Shown here piece by piece: positions 7,584-14,962 of a DNA stretch of 64,000 bases. Position 1 is the first letter of the stretch. Every line of letters begins with the position of its first letter. The stretch comes from Paenirhizobium naphthalenivorans. Its GTDB lineage: Bacteria; Pseudomonadota; Alphaproteobacteria; Rhizobiales; Rhizobiaceae. Position numbers and translations under genes: made by a program. The notes beneath the pieces are model-generated. The model was not told the origin of the DNA. It ran no database searches and saw only the letters and a list, made by a program, of their open reading frames with translations. Location: contig NZ_BJZP01000006.1 of NCBI RefSeq assembly GCF_007992095.1, forward strand, positions 124,001 to 188,000, in the 5' to 3' direction.

Positions 7584-9457
7584 AGCGAGCTCTCCTGCAT
7601 TTGCGGGGTGATGATGCGCGGACTTCCGCTTTTATGGAGCATGTCCACCAGTTCAGGCCGCTGCAACAGCACGGCGCGCTGGTTGACCGAACCCTTGTCG
7701 GTGACCTCGCCCTTGTCCATGCCAAGCGGGCGGCGCAGAACAATGGCGCGCATCACACGCGTGGCCGATCCGGTCGCGGCGGCGGCGTGGACGGCAAGCC
7801 TCTCGGCGATTGCGGCGCGGATGACCGGATGATCGATGACATCTTCGTCACTCAGCCCTTCTCCGTTTTCCGGCAACAGCGCCCGCAGCGCCGGTTGATA
7901 CGGCACGAGCAGCGCACCCAGTTCGGTCTCGTTCTCGCCGGTGATCACGCAATCGCGGACGAGGCCCTGCATCTGGTCGATCAGCTGGGCGCGCAGTGGA
8001 CCAACCGCGACCCAGGTGCCGGTGCGAAGCTTGAAGTTTTCAGCAATCCGCCCATCAAAATAAAACCCTTTGGTCGGGTCACCCGGCACGACGAAGCGCA
8101 GCGCATCGCCGATCTTGTAAAAACCTTCCTCGTCAAAGGCCTTCTCCGTCAGTTCGGGACTACGCCAGTAACCCGGCGTGATATTCGGACCTTTGAGCCG
8201 CAATTCCAGCTTGCCGCTGTTGGGCACCAGTTTCATCGTCACGCCGCGCGCGGGAATGCCGACGTTACCGGGCACATCCTGCTCCTCGGTGCAATAAAGT
8301 GAAAAGGGCGCGGTTTCGGTCGAGCCTAACCCGGTGGTCAGAAGCACCCGCTCGCCGACGGTCTCCTCTGCAAGGGTTTTCAATCGCCGCCAGGTGTGTA
8401 GTCCGAGCCCCGCGCCCGCATACATCATCAATCGCAGATTGCGGAAGAATGTCTCGCGTAGCGCCGTATCAACCTCCATGGCATCGACCAGAAGCTCAAA
8501 ACCGGCCGGCACGTTGAAATACCAGGTGGGCGAGATTTCCTTTAGGTTGCGAATGGTCTCGGCCATGCCCTTGGGCGTAGGCTTGCCGTCGTCGATATAA
8601 TAGGTGCCGCCGTGATAAAGGGCGATGTTGAACGCCTTGTTGCCGCTTGCGGTGTGGTTCCACGGTGCCCAGTCCACGAGGACCGGAGGTTCGTCCTTCA
8701 TGAAGGCGTAGCAGTCGAGGATCATTTCCTGATTGGCGCACAGCATCTGCTGCGTCTGGATCACCGCCTTGGGAGAGCCCGTGGTGCCGGAGGTGAAGAG
8801 GAACTTCGCCACCGTTTCCGGCCCCACCTTGGCATGCGCCGCCGCCACGGCGGGACCCGGGCGGGTCTTGATCATCTCTTCCCAGAGGATCGCTTCATGG
8901 GGCGACGTGACGGGTTTGGAAACGCTGAGAATGGGAATATCCTGGCCGATCACTGCCTCGATCGCCTTCTGGAACGGCAAGCCCTCCTGGGCGAAAACCA
9001 GGCCGGGTGAGATGAGTTCCACAATGTCGCGCAGCTTGGCATGATCGCCCGACAGCAGCGAATAGGCGGGCGAGACCGCCGCGGACGGGACGCCGACATG
9101 CTGGGCGGCAAGCGCCAGCATGGCATGTTCTATGCTGTTGCCGGAAAGAATAAGAACCGGGCGGTCGAGTGACAGATTGAGATCCAAAAGAGCCTGTCCG
9201 ATCTTCTCGATCGTCCAGGCGAGTTCGCCGTAGCGGGCCCGCCGCCACTGGCCGGACGCATCGCGCTGCGCCATCCATGGGCGGTCGGGCACCAGATGCG
9301 CCCAGTGGAACACGCGGTCGGTGATACGGTTGGCATGTGCGGGCAGAGGATCCTCACGCCAGATCACAGTGGCGCCGTCGGGACGCTCCTCCCACGCCAG
9401 GTGAGGCTCCCATAGACGTACGGCCCTAACACCGTCAGGTGTTGAATTCATTGTCAT
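7580..9457 (-). CDS. Feruloyl-CoA synthase-like acyl-CoA ligase
   Basis: 625-residue AMP-forming ligase that activates an aromatic acid with CoA and ATP. Seen: the P-loop-like FLFTSGTTGSPKAV motif, the LTTGLGSTETAPF motif, and the KIGDALRFV and FDGRIAENFKLRTGTWV segments. The N-terminal LWEPHLAWEERPDGATVIW region and the 620-residue length are typical of feruloyl-CoA synthases rather than of fatty-acid ligases. The start is ATG 9457, preceded by GGAGGAG; a longer in-frame reading to 9550 is rejected because it runs through the AT-rich promoter region. Divergent from the enoyl-CoA hydratase gene. Proposed substrate: ferulate, p-coumarate or their dihydro forms. Confidence 0.88.
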   Translation of the reverse strand: MTMNSTPDGVRAVRLWEPHLAWEERPDGATVIWREDPLPAHANRITDRVFHWAHLVPDRPWMAQRDASGQWRRARYGELAWTIEKIGQALLDLNLSLDRPVLILSGNSIEHAMLALAAQHVGVPSAAVSPAYSLLSGDHAKLRDIVELISPGLVFAQEGLPFQKAIEAVIGQDIPILSVSKPVTSPHEAILWEEMIKTRPGPAVAAAHAKVGPETVAKFLFTSGTTGSPKAVIQTQQMLCANQEMILDCYAFMKDEPPVLVDWAPWNHTASGNKAFNIALYHGGTYYIDDGKPTPKGMAETIRNLKEISPTWYFNVPAGFELLVDAMEVDTALRETFFRNLRLMMYAGAGLGLHTWRRLKTLAEETVGERVLLTTGLGSTETAPFSLYCTEEQDVPGNVGIPARGVTMKLVPNSGKLELRLKGPNITPGYWRSPELTEKAFDEEGFYKIGDALRFVVPGDPTKGFYFDGRIAENFKLRTGTWVAVGPLRAQLIDQMQGLVRDCVITGENETELGALLVPYQPALRALLPENGEGLSDEDVIDHPVIRAAIAERLAVHAAAATGSATRVMRAIVLRRPLGMDKGEVTDKGSVNQRAVLLQRPELVDMLHKSGSPRIITPQMQESSL

Positions 9458-9612
9458 TTTTCTCCTCCAAAAAAACGCCTCTCCCAAGCGTCTGCGCTGA
9501 AGCGCCTCAAATATAGTTTGCAACAAAACATTTTTTATGGAAACAATCAACGCAGAAACAAAATATCTGCTGCCGGGTCGACCCGGCCCACGGCCTCAGG
9601 AGGAAGCTGTCC
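9458..9612. promoter_or_regulatory. Divergent promoter region, ligase and hydratase genes
   Basis: 155-bp region between two divergent catabolic units. Its middle (about 9509-9566) is strikingly AT-rich for this genome and carries TTTGCAACAAAA and a run of T, a likely promoter and MarR-binding zone. The gene at 10407 encodes a MarR protein that could act here. No exact operator can be named. Confidence 0.5.
9572..9587. promoter_or_regulatory. 16-bp perfect palindrome before hydratase gene
   Basis: GCCGGGTCGACCCGGC is a perfect 16-bp palindrome ending 25 bp before the ATG at 9613. It may be an operator or a leader hairpin close to the ribosome binding site (AGGAGG at 9598-9603). No second copy was noticed in the window. 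Confidence 0.35.
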
Positions 9613-10407
9613 ATGTCCGACGTCCCAAAAGACACCCTGGTCACCTATGACGTACGGGAGGGTGTCGCCTTTGTGGGATTGAACCGTCCGGAAAAGCGCA
9701 ATGCGATCAGCGACCGGTTCGTGGAGGCGCTCGCCGCCACGGTTGTCCGCGCGGAGCAGGAAGCCAGGGCGGCGGTACTGTTCGGGCATGGCGACCATTT
9801 CTGTGCCGGACTGGATCTTTCCGAACATGTGGAAAAAACGCCGATTGAGGGCGTGCGCGGCTCGCGCCGTTGGCATCGGGTTTTCGAAGGAATCGAGCGC
9901 GGCACCATTCCATGGATCTCCGCGCTGCATGGCGCGGTGGTTGGCGGCGGATTGGAGCTGGCGTCCTCCACTCATGTGCGGGTGGCCGACGAGAGCGCCT
10001 TTTTCGCACTTCCAGAGGGGCAGCGCGGTATTTTTGTCGGCGGCGGCGGCTCGGTCCGTACCGCGAGGCTGATGGGGGTCGCGCGGATGAGCGATATGAT
10101 GTTGACGGGCCGGGTCGCTTCCGCCCGCGAGGGCGAGGCGTGGAACCTGGCGCAATATGTCGTGCCAAAGGGACAGGCGCTTGCAAAGGCGGCGGAACTG
10201 GCCCGCAAGGCGGCCGGCAACGCCGAGCTGTCGAATTACGCCGTAATCAATGCGCTGCCGCGCATTCAGGACATGTCGTCCGAAGACGGGCTGTTCGTGG
10301 AGAGCTTCGTTTCCGCGTTCACCGCCACCAGCCCCGAGGCAACCGAGCGTCTGCGCGCCTTTCTTGAAAAACGCGCCGCGCGGATCAAACATCCGGGAGA
10401 GTTGTAA
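9613..10407 (+). CDS. Crotonase-family enoyl-CoA hydratase
   Basis: 264-residue crotonase-fold enzyme expected to hydrate a cinnamoyl-type enoyl-CoA. Seen: FCAGLDLSEH at 63-72 and HGAVVGGGLEL at 106-115 (the two oxyanion-hole segments), and Glu135 in FALPEGQRG at the first catalytic Glu position. The second catalytic position appears as Asp161 (SDMMLTG) where hydratases usually have Glu. A hydratase-lyase (Ech/HCHL) that releases vanillin is the alternative, but the nearby SDR and amidohydrolase favour a hydratase in a beta-oxidative route. Stop and next start overlap (TAATG). Confidence 0.87.
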   Translation: MSDVPKDTLVTYDVREGVAFVGLNRPEKRNAISDRFVEALAATVVRAEQEARAAVLFGHGDHFCAGLDLSEHVEKTPIEGVRGSRRWHRVFEGIERGTIPWISALHGAVVGGGLELASSTHVRVADESAFFALPEGQRGIFVGGGGSVRTARLMGVARMSDMMLTGRVASAREGEAWNLAQYVVPKGQALAKAAELARKAAGNAELSNYAVINALPRIQDMSSEDGLFVESFVSAFTATSPEATERLRAFLEKRAARIKHPGEL

Positions 10408-10892
10408 TGCCTTATGACGATGCGCAGCAAACGCTGAGCCTGCCCGACGAACAGCGCATGACACTCGGTCCGCTGGGGCGCTCTCTGGGTTTCCTCCTCA
10501 GGATCTCCCAGGTGACGGTGTTCGAGAAATTCTACGCGACGCTTGGCGACCTGGGGCTGAAGCCCGGCGAATTTTCCGTGCTCTGGCTGATCTGTAACAA
10601 TCCCGGCATCCGCCAGGGCGTGGTGGCGCGCAATCTGCACATCAAGAACGCGCGCATGACCAAGCTCATCCGCACCTTTGAGGACAAGGGGTTTGTCAGC
10701 CGCCTTGTGCCTGATGATGATCGCCGTGCCGTCGAGCTCACGCTGACTTCGGAAGGTCGCGCCTTTGTCGACGCGAACGCGGAGGATTTCTTCACCTATT
10801 CACAGAAGGGAAAGAGCCGGCTGACGCCCGAGGAGATGGGAGAGCTGATCCGGCTTCTGCAGAAATATACCGGAATGGAGGAAACCGAATGA
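10407..10892 (+). CDS. MarR family regulator (PhdR/CouR-like position)
   Basis: 161-residue winged-helix regulator. Seen: FSVLWLICNNPGIRQGVVAR and the recognition segment NLHIKNARMTKLIRTFEDKG, followed by the wing VPDDDRRAVELTLTSEGRAF. It is translationally coupled to the hydratase upstream and to the amidohydrolase downstream (ATGA), so it belongs to the same operon. In the actinobacterial Phd and Cou systems a MarR repressor responds to the aromatic acyl-CoA; a similar role is inferred here from its place between pathway genes. Confidence 0.88.
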   Translation: MPYDDAQQTLSLPDEQRMTLGPLGRSLGFLLRISQVTVFEKFYATLGDLGLKPGEFSVLWLICNNPGIRQGVVARNLHIKNARMTKLIRTFEDKGFVSRLVPDDDRRAVELTLTSEGRAFVDANAEDFFTYSQKGKSRLTPEEMGELIRLLQKYTGMEETE

Positions 10893-11764
10893 ATATCGAC
10901 GATCTCGTCGCCATCGACATCCATACCCATGCCGAAGAGCCGTGTTGCACCCATCGCGATGATGGGTATAACGAGTTTCAGGCCGGCATGGCACGGTATT
11001 TCTGCAATCCGGCCGGCGCCGACGGCATGTTGCCGACGGTTCAGCAGACCGCCGACTATTTCCGCGAGCGCAGGATCGGCGCGGTGATCTTTCCGGTGGA
11101 CGCCGAGCGCGAGACCGGTTTCCGTCGCTATTCCAACGAGGACGTGGCGAGGATCGCAGCGGAAAACTCCGACATTTTGATCCCCTTTGCCTCGATCGAT
11201 CCGGCCAAGGGTAAGGCGGGAGCGCGGGAGGCGCGCCGGCTTGTGCGCGATTTCGGCATCAAGGGGTTCAAGTTCCACCCGACGATGCAGGGCTTTTATC
11301 CCAATGACCGATCAGCTTACGTGCTTTACGAGGCTATCGCGGAAGAGGGCGGGGTGGCGCTGTTTCACACCGGTCAGACCGGCGTTGGCGCGGGCATGCG
11401 CGGCGGTATGGGCATGCGGCTGAAATATTCGAACCCGATGTTCATTGACGACGTGGCGGTGGATTTTCCGGATATGAAGATCATTCTCGCGCACCCCTCT
11501 TTCCCCTGGCAGGAGGAGGCGCTTTCGGTCGCGACGCACAAACCCAACGTTTATATCGACCTGTCCGGCTGGTCTCCGAAATATTTCCCGGAAATCCTGA
11601 TCAAATACGCAAACACGATCCTGAAGCGAAAAGTGCTGTTCGGATCGGACTGGCCTGCCATCACACCGGATCGCTGGCTTGATGACTTCGCGAAGATCGA
11701 CATCAAGGAGGAGGTGCGCCCGCTCATTCTGAAGGAGAATGCCAAGGCGTTGCTGGCCCTTTAG
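10889..11764 (+). CDS. Amidohydrolase-2 family hydrolase, proposed aryl beta-ketoacyl-CoA hydrolase
   Basis: 291-residue metal-dependent TIM-barrel hydrolase. Seen: DIHTH with the metal-binding HxH at 12-14, His130 (FKFHP), His160 (LFHTG), His202 (LAHPS) and Asp254 (FGSDW), the full amidohydrolase ligand set. Family members include decarboxylases and hydrolases. In Phd/Cou phenylpropanoid clusters an amidohydrolase (PhdB/CouO) cleaves the aryl beta-ketoacyl-CoA to aromatic acid and acetyl-CoA, replacing a thiolase. Ligase, hydratase, SDR, dehydrogenase and MarR genes are all adjacent and no thiolase is present in region A, which supports that role. A decarboxylase acting on a ring-cleavage product is the alternative. 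Confidence 0.8.
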   Translation: MNIDDLVAIDIHTHAEEPCCTHRDDGYNEFQAGMARYFCNPAGADGMLPTVQQTADYFRERRIGAVIFPVDAERETGFRRYSNEDVARIAAENSDILIPFASIDPAKGKAGAREARRLVRDFGIKGFKFHPTMQGFYPNDRSAYVLYEAIAEEGGVALFHTGQTGVGAGMRGGMGMRLKYSNPMFIDDVAVDFPDMKIILAHPSFPWQEEALSVATHKPNVYIDLSGWSPKYFPEILIKYANTILKRKVLFGSDWPAITPDRWLDDFAKIDIKEEVRPLILKENAKALLAL

Positions 11765-11792
11765 AGAGGCCATTTACAAGGAGGAGGAAAAC

Positions 11793-12902
11793 ATGAAAAC
11801 CCTATTGGTTGCCGCTATGGCTGCCGTATTGGCCGTAGGCGGAGCAGAAGCCCGCGCGCTGCGCGCCGCGCCGGGAGCGCCTCCGGCGCACCCGTCCAAC
11901 GGTTATCTTTATGCGCCTTTGCCCAAGATTCTTGAGGAGGAATCCGGCGGCACGATGAGCGCGACGATCCTGGGTCCTGAAGTTGTGACCCTTGGTCAGA
12001 TGAAAGACGCGCTGCAAAGTCAGCTTGTCGAAGTGGGCAATATGCTCCCGCTTTATTTCCCCGCCGATTTGCCGAACATGGCGCTTGCGGGCGAACTTGC
12101 CCTTTCCGGACGTGACCCGCAAGTGATGGCCGCCGCGATGACCGAATACATGGTTTTCTGCGACAGCTGCCAGAAGGAGTTGGGCAATTTCGGCGTGGTC
12201 TATCTCGGTTCCGGTTCGTCTGATGTTTATGCGCTGCTGACCAAAACGCCGGTAAAGACCGCCGAGGATCTCAAAGGCCTGCGCTTGCGCTCCGGCGGCG
12301 CTCCATTCTCGCGCTGGGCCGAACATTTCGGCGCGGTTCCGGCCAGTGTTTCAGTGAACGATCAGTTCGAAGCGATGAGCCAGGGCGTCATCGACGGTTC
12401 CATCGCCTCGGTTGCCGACCTTCTGTCTTTCCGTCTGATCGAGCTTGCGAAATCGGTGACGGTGCTGCCACTTGGCACCTATCATGCCACGTCGGATTTC
12501 ACCGTTTCGAAGCTGGCGTGGGATCAGATGTCGGTCGACGAGCGTAAAGCTCTGGCGCGTTCCGCTAACCGTCTCAATCCGCTCTTCACCCATCGTTGGG
12601 GCAAAGAGATGCCCGCCGAAGCGAGCGATGCGGCGAAAAAGGCCGGCATCACCTTTGTCGAGCCGGATCCGGCGCTCCTTCAGGCAACCGAGGCTTTCGC
12701 TGAGGCCGACAAACAGACCGTTGGCGAAGTGTCGGTCGAACGCTTCGGCCTTGCCGACGCCCCCGCGCGGGTCGCCCGTTTCGACGGGCTAGTGGATAAG
12801 TGGGCCGGCCTTCTGGCGGGCGTCACGGATCCGGTCGACATCGCCAAGGTGCTTCAGGCCGAGATCTGGGACAAGGTGGATTTCGCCAGCTACGGCGACT
12901 GA
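11793..12902 (+). CDS. TRAP solute-binding protein, DctP family (set 2)
   Basis: 369-residue periplasmic binding protein. Start ATG 11793 follows AAGGAGGAGG and begins a signal peptide (MKTLLVAAMAAVLAVGG, probable cut near AEA-RA). Seen: GLRLRSGGAPFSRW, FGAVPASVSVNDQFEAMSQGVIDG, the ligand-binding region of DctP proteins. The mature N-terminus is shorter before the conserved core than in set 1 and carries an Ala/Pro-rich stretch. It lies 28 bp after the amidohydrolase gene, so it is probably in the aromatic-pathway operon. TarPQM of Rhodopseudomonas is a known TRAP system for p-coumarate and ferulate, so a hydroxycinnamate ligand is plausible. Confidence 0.87.
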   Translation: MKTLLVAAMAAVLAVGGAEARALRAAPGAPPAHPSNGYLYAPLPKILEEESGGTMSATILGPEVVTLGQMKDALQSQLVEVGNMLPLYFPADLPNMALAGELALSGRDPQVMAAAMTEYMVFCDSCQKELGNFGVVYLGSGSSDVYALLTKTPVKTAEDLKGLRLRSGGAPFSRWAEHFGAVPASVSVNDQFEAMSQGVIDGSIASVADLLSFRLIELAKSVTVLPLGTYHATSDFTVSKLAWDQMSVDERKALARSANRLNPLFTHRWGKEMPAEASDAAKKAGITFVEPDPALLQATEAFAEADKQTVGEVSVERFGLADAPARVARFDGLVDKWAGLLAGVTDPVDIAKVLQAEIWDKVDFASYGD

Positions 12903-12921
12903 TCCGGCCAAAGGGCTTCCG

Positions 12922-12944
12922 GGCGGAGCGGTTTCCGCTTCGCC
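12922..12944 (+). other. Intercistronic hairpin between binding protein and permease genes
   Basis: GGCGGAGCGG and CCGCTTCGCC form a 10-bp stem with one G-U pair and a TTT loop, 20 bp after the dctP-like stop. No T-run follows, so it is more likely an RNA-stabilising or processing hairpin that keeps binding-protein mRNA above permease mRNA than a terminator. Confidence 0.5.
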
Positions 12945-13033
12945 ATTCAGCAAACATGTCAGAGACAACGAGTCAGGGCATTTCCGCATGTGAGGAGATG
13001 GACGTGCCCTGACCCCGTTGCCGGGAGGAAGAA

Positions 13034-13555
13034 ATGCCTATTCAGATCGGCTTTGCCGACCGGGTGTTCCGTTTGATCGCCCTGCTGGCGTCCATCGGCA
13101 TTATCGCGATGATGATCCACGTATGCGCGGACGTGATCTGGCGCACCGTTTCCGGCCGGCCGCTGCCGGCGACTGTGGAAATTGTATCGCGCTATTACAT
13201 GGTCTTTGTCGCCTTCCTGCCACTTGCCTGGGTCGAGCAGCGACGCGCCATGATCAGCGTCGAAATCGCCGAGGGCTTCATGACCACTCCTGTCAGGGTT
13301 TTCTCCGACATCGCCGTGGCGCTGTTTTCCTGCGCCGTCTACGCGGTGATGACATGGACCACCTGGGAGATGGCGTTGAAGAATTACGCCACGGGCACTT
13401 TCGTCATGGCGCTGAACCAGCAGGTGCCCGTCTGGCCAAGCTACTTCCTGCCGCCGTTCGGTTTCGGCCTTGCCGCCTTCGCCACGGCGCTGCGCGGTGT
13501 GGACATCATACGCGGCGCATTCCGCGGCCAACCCGCGACCGGAGGTACAGAATGA
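13034..13555 (+). CDS. TRAP small permease, DctQ family (set 2)
   Basis: 173-residue membrane protein with four predicted helices. Seen: FRLIALLASIGIIAMMIHV as first helix, DVIWRTVSGRPLPATVEIV, the DctQ family loop, then WVEQRRAMISVEIAEG, the usual conserved stretch before helix three. Start ATG 13034 is preceded by GGGAGGAAGAA. The stop overlaps the DctM start by 4 bp (ATGA). Confidence 0.87.
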   Translation: MPIQIGFADRVFRLIALLASIGIIAMMIHVCADVIWRTVSGRPLPATVEIVSRYYMVFVAFLPLAWVEQRRAMISVEIAEGFMTTPVRVFSDIAVALFSCAVYAVMTWTTWEMALKNYATGTFVMALNQQVPVWPSYFLPPFGFGLAAFATALRGVDIIRGAFRGQPATGGTE

Positions 13556-14856
13556 GTGTCGAAGTCGGATTTTACGGCGTCGGAATTTTGATGATCCTGC
13601 TCTTGCTGCGGGTGCCCGTGGCATTGGCGCTGATCGGAGTGTCCTTCGGCGGGATCACGTGGCTTCTGGGATTGACGCCGGCATTGGGGATCGTCTCAAA
13701 CACGCCTTACAGCTTCGTCGCAAGCTGGACAATGAGCGCCGTGCCGATGTTTGTGCTGATGGGGTTCGTTTCCTTCCACGCCGGGCTGACCGGTGGCCTG
13801 TTCGAAGCGGCCAAATCTGTCCTCGCCCGCGTGCCCGGCGGGCTCGCCATTTCGTCGATATTTGCCTGTTCCGGATTTGCCGCCGTTTCCGGCTCGTCGT
13901 TGGCCTGCGCTGCCGCCATGGGACGAATCGCCATTCCGGAAATGGTCGCGGCCGGATACCGTCCCTCTGTGGCGGCCGGAACAATCGCGGCGGGAGGCAC
14001 GATCGGCGCATTGATCCCGCCCTCCATCCTCATGATCGTCTATGGCGTTTTCGCCGAAACCTCCGTCACAGAGGTCTTTCTCGGCGGCATTGGCATTGGC
14101 CTGCTGACGGCTGTCTCCTATTCGCTAATCGTTGTCGTGATTTGCCTTTTCAGGCCTGATATCATCCCTCGCCGGCTCGAGGGCGTAAGTGCTGGCGGCG
14201 GGCTTGCCGCCATCGCGCAGATATGGCCGACTCTTGTCCTCATCGGCCTGGTTTTTGGCGGATTGTTTTCCGGGCTGTTTACCGCCACCGAGGCTGGAGC
14301 GGTGGGCGCACTCGGAGCCATCGCGCTCTCCGCGCTGACCGGACGGCTCACCCGCAAGGTGATGCGCGACAGCCTGGTTGAGACACTCGCCACCTGCGCC
14401 TCGCTGTTCATCATTGGTATCGGGGCGGCGATGTTCACCCGTTTTCTCGGCGTCACCGGCCTGTCGTCCTTCATCAGCTATGCCGTGTCGGGAGCCGATC
14501 TCAGTTATCTGCAGCTTATGGCGATCATCGTGTTCGTATACATCGTGATCGGCACCTTCATGGAACCCTTCGGCGCGATGCTGATCACGCTGCCGGTGCT
14601 GCTGCCCGCCGTCGAGGCGCAGGGCCTCAATCTGGTGTGGTTCGGCGTGCTCGTGGTCAAGCTGCTGGAGATCGGCATGATCACGCCGCCGGTGGGACTG
14701 AACGTCTTCGTGATTCACTCCGTCGCCGGGCGTCATGTGTCGGTGGCGCAGATTTTCATGGGTGTTCTGCCGTTCCTTGTCGCCGACTTCATCGTTGTGG
14801 CTCTGGCGGTGCTTGTGCCCGGCCTGGTGTTGTTCTTCCCGATGTTGCTTCAGTAG
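13552..14856 (+). CDS. TRAP large permease, DctM family (set 2)
   Basis: 434-residue membrane transporter. Seen: FAAVSGSSLACAAAMGRIAIP, GTIGALIPPSILMIVYG, TEAGAVGALGAIAL, and ITPPVGLNVFVIHS near the C-terminus, all DctM signatures. Translation is coupled to DctQ by a 4-bp overlap. It is followed within 2 bp by a GntR-type operator that marks the start of the next transcription unit. Confidence 0.9.
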   Translation: MSVEVGFYGVGILMILLLLRVPVALALIGVSFGGITWLLGLTPALGIVSNTPYSFVASWTMSAVPMFVLMGFVSFHAGLTGGLFEAAKSVLARVPGGLAISSIFACSGFAAVSGSSLACAAAMGRIAIPEMVAAGYRPSVAAGTIAAGGTIGALIPPSILMIVYGVFAETSVTEVFLGGIGIGLLTAVSYSLIVVVICLFRPDIIPRRLEGVSAGGGLAAIAQIWPTLVLIGLVFGGLFSGLFTATEAGAVGALGAIALSALTGRLTRKVMRDSLVETLATCASLFIIGIGAAMFTRFLGVTGLSSFISYAVSGADLSYLQLMAIIVFVYIVIGTFMEPFGAMLITLPVLLPAVEAQGLNLVWFGVLVVKLLEIGMITPPVGLNVFVIHSVAGRHVSVAQIFMGVLPFLVADFIVVALAVLVPGLVLFFPMLLQ

Positions 14857-14857
14857 T

Positions 14858-14867
14858 ATGTATACAT
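14858..14867. promoter_or_regulatory. Palindromic GntR-type operator, upstream copy
   Basis: ATGTATACAT, a perfect 10-bp palindrome starting 1 bp after the DctM stop. The same core TGTATACA recurs at 14921 with centres 62 bp apart (about six helical turns), which suits looping or cooperative binding by the GntR protein encoded at 16024. Confidence 0.6.
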
Positions 14868-14902
14868 TCTAGGCGAATTCATCCATTTTTCGCCGTTTTA
14901 TA

Positions 14903-14930
14903 TTGAAAAAAGACAATTCATGTATACAAT
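14903..14930 (+). promoter_or_regulatory. Sigma-70-like promoter of the Rieske oxygenase gene
   Basis: TTGAAA at 14903-14908 and TACAAT at 14925-14930, separated by 16 bp, upstream of the oxygenase ATG at 14963. The -10 box overlaps the TGTATACA operator, as expected for repression by promoter occlusion. Confidence 0.55.
14921..14928. promoter_or_regulatory. GntR-type operator overlapping the oxygenase promoter
   Basis: TGTATACA, an 8-bp palindrome sharing its core with the site at 14858 and overlapping the likely -10 box. FCD-type GntR regulators commonly bind short palindromes of the TNGTNNNACNA type, which this fits loosely. Confidence 0.6.
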
Positions 14931-14962
14931 AAAAATCATTCAGGAGGATGGAGGAAACCGAA

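Noticed and set aside
9613-10407. Assignment as feruloyl-CoA hydratase-lyase (vanillin-forming)
   Set aside because: Possible, but the linked SDR, acyl-CoA dehydrogenase and amidohydrolase and the lack of a vanillin dehydrogenase favour a plain hydratase in beta-oxidation.
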